Source: a virus. Taken from it: a stretch of 56,290 nt of DNA. The position numbers and the translations under genes were made by a program. Numbering within the stretch: the first letter of the stretch is position 1; each line of letters opens with the position of its first letter. The notes under the pieces were generated by a model. The model was not told the origin of the DNA. It saw only the letters and a list, made by a program, of their open reading frames with translations, and made no database searches. The DNA lies in IMG/VR virus record IMGVR_UViG_3300030104_005137, positions 1 to 56,290 of that record; one strand, written 5' to 3'. Shown one piece after another: positions 51,982-56,290 of the stretch.

Positions 51982-52151
51982 AATTTCATATCTCTATATT
52001 CGTCGCCTGACAGGAATCCCGTCATTGTTCCTCTTCCTGCTATATTTCTTCTCATATATTTAAGAAAAGCAATGGCTACATATAAACCTTTATCCTTTAA
52101 ATCTTCATTTAAAGATTCTAGATGCCATATTAAATCTTCTATTATTATCAT
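51978..52151 (-). CDS. helical small protein, 57 aa
   Basis: Start at 52151 with GGAGG 5 bases upstream (a longer reading from a GTG at 52163 is possible). The amphipathic helical protein (IIIEDLIWHLESLNEDLKDKG) has no recognised domain. Its stop overlaps the next ATG (ATGA). Confidence 0.65.
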   Translation of the reverse strand: MIIIEDLIWHLESLNEDLKDKGLYVAIAFLKYMRRNIAGRGTMTGFLSGDEYRDMKL

Positions 52152-52243
52152 ATTAACCTCCACATTATATTAACTATGCCACATAATATATATACTCGTA
52201 TCTGACTATTTAATGGAATCTCCATAGGTATGATATCACTCAT
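52148..52243 (-). CDS. microprotein with hydrophobic C-terminus, 31 aa
   Basis: MSDIIPMEIPLNSQ is followed by IRVYILCGIVNIMWRLI, a possible membrane helix. ATGA overlaps at both ends support translation in the coupled series. It is otherwise unrecognised. Confidence 0.5.
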   Translation of the reverse strand: MSDIIPMEIPLNSQIRVYILCGIVNIMWRLI

Positions 52244-52368
52244 CGTGGGTCTATCTCCCTGATAGGCCAATAGCTGTTCTTATAGAACTTACCATTCTGT
52301 ATTAAATTGTGATAGCAATCACACTCAGGTTCTAAACAGTACTGACATTTACCTTCAATTCTTATCAT
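52240..52368 (-). CDS. zinc-finger microprotein, 42 aa
   Basis: CQYC, CDC and a His (CQYCLEPECDCYH) form a compact zinc site near the N-terminus, and the rest is basic and aromatic. AAGGTGA precedes the ATG at 52368, which overlaps the end of the 26-aa gene by 14 bases. The stop overlaps the next ATG. Confidence 0.65.
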   Translation of the reverse strand: MIRIEGKCQYCLEPECDCYHNLIQNGKFYKNSYWPIREIDPR

Positions 52369-52435
52369 TCTTCACCTTCTTCTTTTTCTTTCGTTGTTGT
52401 TTAAACATCTCTTTTTTAGCTGCTATCCAACTCAT
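52355..52435 (-). CDS. basic microprotein, 26 aa
   Basis: This is a Lys/Arg-rich peptide (MSWIAAKKEMFKQQRKKKKK...). It begins one base after the helicase stop. Nucleic-acid binding by charge is possible. Because much of its 3' half doubles as the ribosome-binding site of the next gene, it could be just leader sequence. Confidence 0.45.
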   Translation of the reverse strand: MSWIAAKKEMFKQQRKKKKKVKNDKN

Positions 52436-52436
52436 C

Positions 52437-53780
52437 TTACCCATCTATATGTCCTCCATATACCTGCAATGTCATAGGTATATTCTTATGTTCACCTGTA
52501 AAGGGGTCTGTATACATATGTAAATCATCCTTCTTATATTCTTCTGCAATATGTTCTGAATTAGTTTCCATATTCGTAATGCAGGCATCTACTAGACCTT
52601 TCCAATCGACTGAGCGACTGAAGTCAAAGTCTTGTGTTCTGTAATACTTGTTGGTTTTATTCAGACGCCTAACAAAATTAGTATCTACTAAACGATTCAT
52701 TGTGTACTCAATCATCTTCTTTGTTCTGTTGATACCCTTGCTAGATAGATGGTCAGTAATCTCATCTATATGTACTGCATCTGATTCGCTTTCGGTTACT
52801 AAGTCACCCCATACTTCCGCCTTAGGTACGAAATCAATAATCTCTTTGCCAATTGGATTGATACCTATCGACATATCCCTAAATATATTACCTGCGAGTT
52901 GGAACCCAATAAAATTATCTGCGGGTGTAGAGTATATATAATCTAAATCTTGTACTCTCTCTCGGTGGTGGAATTTTGTGACTGCCTCTATAACATCGAA
53001 ATAATAATCTATAAATGTATTAGACATTGTGTACGTCGCTGGTATAGTCGTACGTATTATATCTGCACCTGGATTTATAACTCGTTTCTCTAACTTCATA
53101 GCTTCTCTGATTTGATTTTTCAAACCACTAGTTTCTATACGTGTTAGTTTTACAAGCTTATCATCAGGTAACATACGACTAATTGCTTTTAAATGGTGAA
53201 CCTTTTCGTTTAACTCCTTGCTAGAAAACGTAGGCAAACTTATTACTCTACGTCTCATTTCAACAGGAAGCTGTGGTAAACTTTCGTTTCCATCGGCAAG
53301 GTTCGTCATAATAGGCTTAGGGTCGAGTATGATTCTTACAGTGCGTCTACCCATTTCGTTCTTACTGTATATATATGGTCTATCCTCCATCCACAGCTTT
53401 ATCATAGCTTCTAGATTTTGTGATGTCAATATATTCTGCAACTCAGGTATTACACAGCGTTTAGCTTGTGTTATAATAGTCGCACTATCTTCTGTAAGAT
53501 GCCCTTTGGCTGATGATGAATTTAACCATAGTAAGTCAGAGTTGCGTCCCGCGAGTCCCTCGTCCCCGTATATCAACGCTGTAACTGCGTTTAATATCTT
53601 GGTCTTAGCACTGCCTGACTCACCTCTGATACATACTGACTTACCAGCAATCGCCCACAATAATAATGTAAGTATTCGAGTTTCGTGGTTTTCTAATATA
53701 GGGTCACGTTTACCTAACACGAAACAACTTTCAAAGTATCGGTGTAAGTCGTTAAGACTGCTCTTTCGTTTCTGTATCAT
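52437..53780 (-). CDS. MCM-like AAA+ helicase with winged helix, 447 aa
   Basis: This is the likely replicative helicase. Walker A GESGSAKT (53-60) has the Ala-Lys form typical of MCM proteins (GDPGxAKS). The Walker B equivalent is RCVIPELQNI (108-117), with Pro replacing the usual Asp before Glu. Then come sensor 1 (PIMTNLADGN, Asn160) and an Arg-rich finger (EMRRRV, 174-179). A winged-helix domain lies near 345-405 (IDEITDHLSSKGINRTKKMIEYTMNRL). There is no N-terminal OB domain, so it is shorter than cellular MCM. The start at 53780 overlaps the zinc-ribbon stop (ATGA); an ATG at 53801 is an alternative. Confidence 0.8.
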   Translation of the reverse strand: MIQKRKSSLNDLHRYFESCFVLGKRDPILENHETRILTLLLWAIAGKSVCIRGESGSAKTKILNAVTALIYGDEGLAGRNSDLLWLNSSSAKGHLTEDSATIITQAKRCVIPELQNILTSQNLEAMIKLWMEDRPYIYSKNEMGRRTVRIILDPKPIMTNLADGNESLPQLPVEMRRRVISLPTFSSKELNEKVHHLKAISRMLPDDKLVKLTRIETSGLKNQIREAMKLEKRVINPGADIIRTTIPATYTMSNTFIDYYFDVIEAVTKFHHRERVQDLDYIYSTPADNFIGFQLAGNIFRDMSIGINPIGKEIIDFVPKAEVWGDLVTESESDAVHIDEITDHLSSKGINRTKKMIEYTMNRLVDTNFVRRLNKTNKYYRTQDFDFSRSVDWKGLVDACITNMETNSEHIAEEYKKDDLHMYTDPFTGEHKNIPMTLQVYGGHIDG

Positions 53781-53872
53781 AGCATCGCACACATTTGGCA
53801 TAGCTTGTAATCATCTAAACTTGTTAGACTTTTACACTCTACACACATCCCTGTATCAGAATATTGCCACAT
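53777..53872 (-). CDS. zinc-ribbon microprotein upstream of helicase, 31 aa
   Basis: CVEC and CQMC are separated by 15 residues in a 31-residue protein. AAGGAG precedes the ATG at 53872 and the stop overlaps the helicase start. Cellular MCM has a zinc domain in its N-terminus, which this helicase lacks, so the microprotein may stand in for it. That is a hypothesis. Confidence 0.7.
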   Translation of the reverse strand: MWQYSDTGMCVECKSLTSLDDYKLCQMCAML

Positions 53873-53874
53873 AA

Positions 53875-54255
53875 TTACTCCTTAGTCATCCCTCGTTGTT
53901 CAGAGATTATCTGACTTGCACTTTTTATTTCTGGACCTTCTGACATAGCCTTTTCCTTTTCTGCTTCTTCACGTTTCTTTGTCAGGAACTCATCCCACTT
54001 CTCGCTCAATTCGTTTTCAGTCATAAATTCTTCAACGGATTGTACGTTAGTGGTAAACTGCCCTTGCATATTTTGCATTTGCATACCCATTTGTTCCTGT
54101 CTATCAACGTATTCCTTTATTGCTTTGATTAAAAAGCTATAGTTTTCAAGCATATTAAGACTTGTCAGTAGTTCACTTTTCTCGTCTAGCCACTTCTCGA
54201 TTGTATCGAGCCGGCTTTCTAACTCTTTATATTTTCTACTTGTTACGTTACTCAT
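53875..54255 (-). CDS. coiled-coil protein, 126 aa
   Basis: Long helical heptads (KYKELESRLDTIEKWLDEKSELLTSL and MQMQNMQGQF) and a charged C-terminus indicate an elongated oligomer. No enzymatic motif is present. AGGAG precedes the ATG at 54255, which overlaps the nuclease gene by 8 bases. It might be a helicase loader or scaffold, judging from its place two genes before the helicase. Confidence 0.7.
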   Translation of the reverse strand: MSNVTSRKYKELESRLDTIEKWLDEKSELLTSLNMLENYSFLIKAIKEYVDRQEQMGMQMQNMQGQFTTNVQSVEEFMTENELSEKWDEFLTKKREEAEKEKAMSEGPEIKSASQIISEQRGMTKE

Positions 54256-54691
54256 TTTTTTCTCCTATTTTTTTCAGCTCATCTACACGTAGGAACGCGT
54301 AGTGACCTAATTCTAATGCACCCCTGTCCGTACGTGCACTTTTGGCAAAGCGTACGGTGGCCTTCTCAAGGTCTGCGAAGTAAATTCCGTCAGTAAAGTT
54401 AAAAACAAAGTAAACTTTGTGGCCTAAACGTATCAGGTTTAGTGCCTTCTCTATCTTAATTGACGGGACCATAGTATCGTCGTACGCATCGTGTTTGTTA
54501 CGTCGTGACTTAACTTCCACGAATGCAGAACGTTTACGGTCCTTTGCGTGAGCACAATAATCGAAATGATTATACTCGCTCATCTTTGTGAACGTACTCC
54601 ACTTATCTTTGGGTGCGTTGGATTGGAAAACTTCTATAGCTTCCATCTCCTTATTAAGGCCCCATTTTACATCTTTTGTTGTATCTACCAT
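54248..54691 (-). CDS. PD-(D/E)XK nuclease-like protein, 147 aa
   Basis: HFDYCAHAKDRKRSAFVEVKSRR contains Asp44 and Glu59-x-Lys61, a good PD-(D/E)XK triad, preceded by a helix with Glu15/Glu17. The fold resembles small phage nucleases and restriction-like endonucleases. It could process replication intermediates or degrade host DNA. It is a third member of this superfamily next to the Cas4-like and Hjc-like proteins. Confidence 0.72.
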   Translation of the reverse strand: MVDTTKDVKWGLNKEMEAIEVFQSNAPKDKWSTFTKMSEYNHFDYCAHAKDRKRSAFVEVKSRRNKHDAYDDTMVPSIKIEKALNLIRLGHKVYFVFNFTDGIYFADLEKATVRFAKSARTDRGALELGHYAFLRVDELKKIGEKNE

Positions 54692-54693
54692 AG

Positions 54694-55341
54694 TTATACT
54701 ATTCCCATTTCAGTCCTATGTTTCCATAATCTACGAGCATCAGCGCGGGAAGGACTATCTTTTATCCGTTGCATATAGAACTCGATGAATTGATTCTCAG
54801 TGAGCGAACGCGGGAAACTAACAGCATACGCACGGAACTCACGTGCAACCGCACGTTGTTCATCTGTCCACGTATCACTGAACTCACCTGCGTACATCTC
54901 CGTAGGAGCAGGGCTATGTGCGTAACGTGGCAAATCAATATTATGCTCACGTATAGTTATATCCCAATACGCAGGTATATCGCTACGACCGTATGTCGGT
55001 CGCCTAAAAATTCTAAATACATACTCGTGTATGTTATTGTCATCAATACATTCCTTTCTAAAAAGGTTATCGATGACACGTTCAAATCTATCATCCACAG
55101 TCAGTTGTAACTCAGTTACATCGTGGATGCGTAGGTCATCATCATATGGTGGGTGAGGGTAGACGTTGAACGAATCAACGCTACCGAATCTCACGTGTAC
55201 CTCGTTAAGAAATACAAACTCGACTACATCATCTACGTGCCTCACTTCGTGTAACCCTTTGTCGCCGTACGCTGGTAATCCTGCTGGGCGTTGGGCTTTA
55301 GTACCTACTCGTGGCTCGTATCGTATGTGTAATCGATTCAT
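54694..55341 (-). CDS. hypothetical protein, 215 aa
   Basis: The family is not recognised. The protein is rich in Arg, Asp, His and Tyr, soluble, with an irregular beta-rich first half and a helical second half. Its ATG overlaps the stop of the upstream membrane microprotein (AATGA). The GC-rich ACGT-containing composition links it to the left part of the map. Confidence 0.72.
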   Translation of the reverse strand: MNRLHIRYEPRVGTKAQRPAGLPAYGDKGLHEVRHVDDVVEFVFLNEVHVRFGSVDSFNVYPHPPYDDDLRIHDVTELQLTVDDRFERVIDNLFRKECIDDNNIHEYVFRIFRRPTYGRSDIPAYWDITIREHNIDLPRYAHSPAPTEMYAGEFSDTWTDEQRAVAREFRAYAVSFPRSLTENQFIEFYMQRIKDSPSRADARRLWKHRTEMGIV

Positions 55342-55457
55342 TTCTTTTTAATTGTCATCCCTAGAAACATTAACCAAAAAATCATACCACCTAATGTTAA
55401 TATTGTTAGTATGGTTGGCGTGTGCCAATCTATTTCAGACATATATACATCATCCAT
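55338..55457 (-). CDS. single-TM microprotein, 39 aa
   Basis: MDDVYMSEIDWHTPTI is followed by LTILTLGGMIFWLMFLGMTI and a KKK end, a classic small membrane protein with the positively charged end inside. The ATG at 55457 overlaps the stop of the 76-aa gene (TAATG), and its TGA overlaps the next ATG. Confidence 0.65.
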   Translation of the reverse strand: MDDVYMSEIDWHTPTILTILTLGGMIFWLMFLGMTIKKK

Positions 55458-55687
55458 TATTCTGACTCCGTTTGTTCTACGTCACCTTTCTCGAGTATGA
55501 TAACAAAGTTACCTGACATAAAATCTTCGAGATATTCTAACTCGTCACCCTTACGTGGCGTGTTATATTTTTCTCTAGTACCTACGTCATACTCGTGTGT
55601 TTCTTCGTGAAGTTCAACGTCATCGTACGTGAGTACTCTGCCATCCTTCAGACGTATCTGATTTGAATAAGCTATGTGATATCTCAT
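55457..55687 (-). CDS. acidic hypothetical protein, 76 aa
   Basis: This is a small, probably beta-rich acidic protein (DVELHEETHEYDVGTREKYNTPRKGDEL, FVIILEKGD) that looks like a small barrel or SH3-like domain. The start overlaps the stop of a membrane microprotein. A TATA-like GTTTATAA lies 28 bp upstream, so it may also have its own leaderless promoter. Confidence 0.68.
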   Translation of the reverse strand: MRYHIAYSNQIRLKDGRVLTYDDVELHEETHEYDVGTREKYNTPRKGDELEYLEDFMSGNFVIILEKGDVEQTESE

Positions 55688-55800
55688 AAACTAAATACCA
55701 ATACAGTGAATGTTATAAACCAACACACGTGTGTCAGTAACAATCCCTTATCAATATCCTCACTGTCCGTAAATAGCAGATGATAAACGCTCGAGAGCAT
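55684..55800 (-). CDS. overlapping single-TM microprotein, 38 aa
   Basis: The ATG at 55800 has GAGGTGA 4-5 bases upstream, inside the 55-aa gene in another frame, and the stop overlaps the next ATG (ATGA). The C-terminal half (LLLTHVCWFITFTVLVFSL) is a membrane helix. The good ribosome-binding site and exact overlap favour a real gene. Confidence 0.5.
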   Translation of the reverse strand: MLSSVYHLLFTDSEDIDKGLLLTHVCWFITFTVLVFSL

Positions 55801-55927
55801 CTTTCACCTCAGTCCACCTACTCATAGGTGAGGGCTTACTCATCACAGTTCTTAGGTTCTCGTACGCAGTAGTTATACTGTGCATCTCGTGAACCATACC
55901 TGTACGAACATCTTTGCTTCTAGCCAT
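55760..55927 (-). CDS. small hypothetical protein, 55 aa
   Basis: This is a helical, Ser/Arg/Met-rich protein (SKDVRTGMVHEMHSITTAYENLRTVM). AGGTG precedes the ATG at 55927 and the upstream gene ends 8 bases earlier. It is unrecognised. The last 41 bases overlap the membrane microprotein in a second frame. Confidence 0.62.
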   Translation of the reverse strand: MARSKDVRTGMVHEMHSITTAYENLRTVMSKPSPMSRWTEVKDALERLSSAIYGQ

Positions 55928-55935
55928 CTATACAC

Positions 55936-56265
55936 CTAAGAAAATATCTTATCTAATGCACCGATGAAGCTATCGAGAAACTTATCGTCAGCAGGTAGCG
56001 TGAGGTTCTTCTGGTAGATAGGTGTGCCTTCATCTACGTCACCGTTACCGGTTGCGTAGTAGCCACGTGATAGTGAATAAAATTCACCACTACCTGAGTT
56101 CTCACCCTTTGCGTCATAAGATTTGTGGGATATTTCCAAGAAATTATTTGGCTCCCAATCTACTCTCTCACTTTTAATTACGTTATACTTAACGTTTCCG
56201 CCTTGTTTGGCGGAGCTATCATTGGACCCACTACGGGCCCCCATTCTACTAAATCTGTTTGTCAT
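55936..56265 (-). CDS. hypothetical protein, 109 aa, possibly PC4-like ssDNA-binding
   Basis: The N-terminus is Ser/Gly/Asn-rich and flexible. The segment EFYSLSRGYYATGN...PIYQKNLTLPADDKFLDSFIGALDKIF is faintly like the PC4/p15 single-strand-binding domain (REYY...P-x-x-KGI-x-L...L-x-x-I). The similarity is weak. The gene spans the contig closure; its first 25 codons also appear at 1-75. AGGAG precedes the ATG behind an A-tract. A viral ssDNA-binding protein would otherwise be missing from this replication set. Confidence 0.7.
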   Translation of the reverse strand: MTNRFSRMGARSGSNDSSAKQGGNVKYNVIKSERVDWEPNNFLEISHKSYDAKGENSGSGEFYSLSRGYYATGNGDVDEGTPIYQKNLTLPADDKFLDSFIGALDKIFS

Positions 56266-56290
56266 ATTTATTAATCTCCTTTTTTTTTGT
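56191..56290. repeat. terminal direct repeat, right copy (partner 1-100)
   Basis: This is the right copy of the 100-base end repeat, with eight T in the homopolymer compared with nine at the left end. It shows the genome is closed at this point. Confidence 0.9.

Noticed and set aside
53218-53874. 218-codon plus-strand open frame
   Set aside because: It lies antisense to the helicase gene, whose motifs are clear; it looks like a shadow of that gene.

Overview
The window is a complete or nearly complete genome of a tailed double-stranded DNA virus. About 100 bases recur at both ends (1-100 and 56191-56290; one T differs in a homopolymer), so the map is circularly closed or terminally redundant, with roughly 56.2 kb of unique sequence. 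The host is most likely an archaeon. The evidence is BRE/TATA-type promoters about 26 bp upstream of leaderless start codons, an archaeal PriS-type primase carrying a PriL-like tail, an MCM-like AAA+ helicase, an Hjc-like Holliday junction resolvase and a family B DNA polymerase. Genes inside operons have good Shine-Dalgarno sites (GGAGG/GGTGA), which also fits many archaea. A marine planktonic euryarchaeon is possible but not proven by the sequence. I see no integrase, tRNA gene, CRISPR array or recognisable lysis gene, so a non-integrating lifestyle is the default reading.

Layout: two gene arms diverge from a control region at about 8.25-8.64 kb and converge at about 43.1 kb, where their last genes overlap by 92 bp. 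The plus arm (8.64-43.16 kb) makes the virion. It encodes a candidate small terminase, a membrane protein, large terminase and portal, then a run of about ten tiny Lys/Arg-rich or Cys-rich proteins. Next come a fused prohead protease/scaffold, a candidate decoration protein, an HK97-fold major capsid protein, head accessory proteins and two very large beta-helix/LamG adhesins (676 and 1742 aa). Head-tail connectors, two related tail tube proteins, tail assembly chaperones joined by a probable -1 frameshift on AAATTTA, a tail completion protein, a TP901-type tape measure, large distal tail proteins, a gpD-like hub and a small HTH protein follow. No sheath is seen, so the morphology is probably a siphovirus.

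The minus arm reads from 8.25 kb down to 1, across the closure to 56.19 kb, and down to 43.07 kb. Its upstream part (8.25-0 kb and 56.2-54.2 kb) is rich in the tetramer ACGT. It carries mostly unknown proteins plus a class II glutamine amidotransferase next to a zinc-finger amidoligase, a pyrimidine-dimer-glycosylase-family protein, and a 570 bp non-coding stretch with iteron-like repeats that is a good candidate for the replication origin. Its downstream part (54.2-43.1 kb) holds PD-(D/E)XK nuclease-like proteins, the MCM-like helicase, a Cas4-like nuclease, DNA polymerase B, the Hjc-like resolvase, Hsp20, a B12-dependent ribonucleotide reductase and the primase. It also holds a compact phytoene/squalene synthase-like enzyme. 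Many genes here are 26-60 codon microproteins coupled by ATGA or TAATG overlaps. Several are zinc ribbons placed immediately upstream of an enzyme gene.

The most unusual items are the small viral phytoene synthase homologue, the amidotransferase/amidoligase pair, the zinc-ribbon microproteins paired with replication enzymes, the ACGT-rich putative origin, and the Lys-rich microprotein cluster in the head module.
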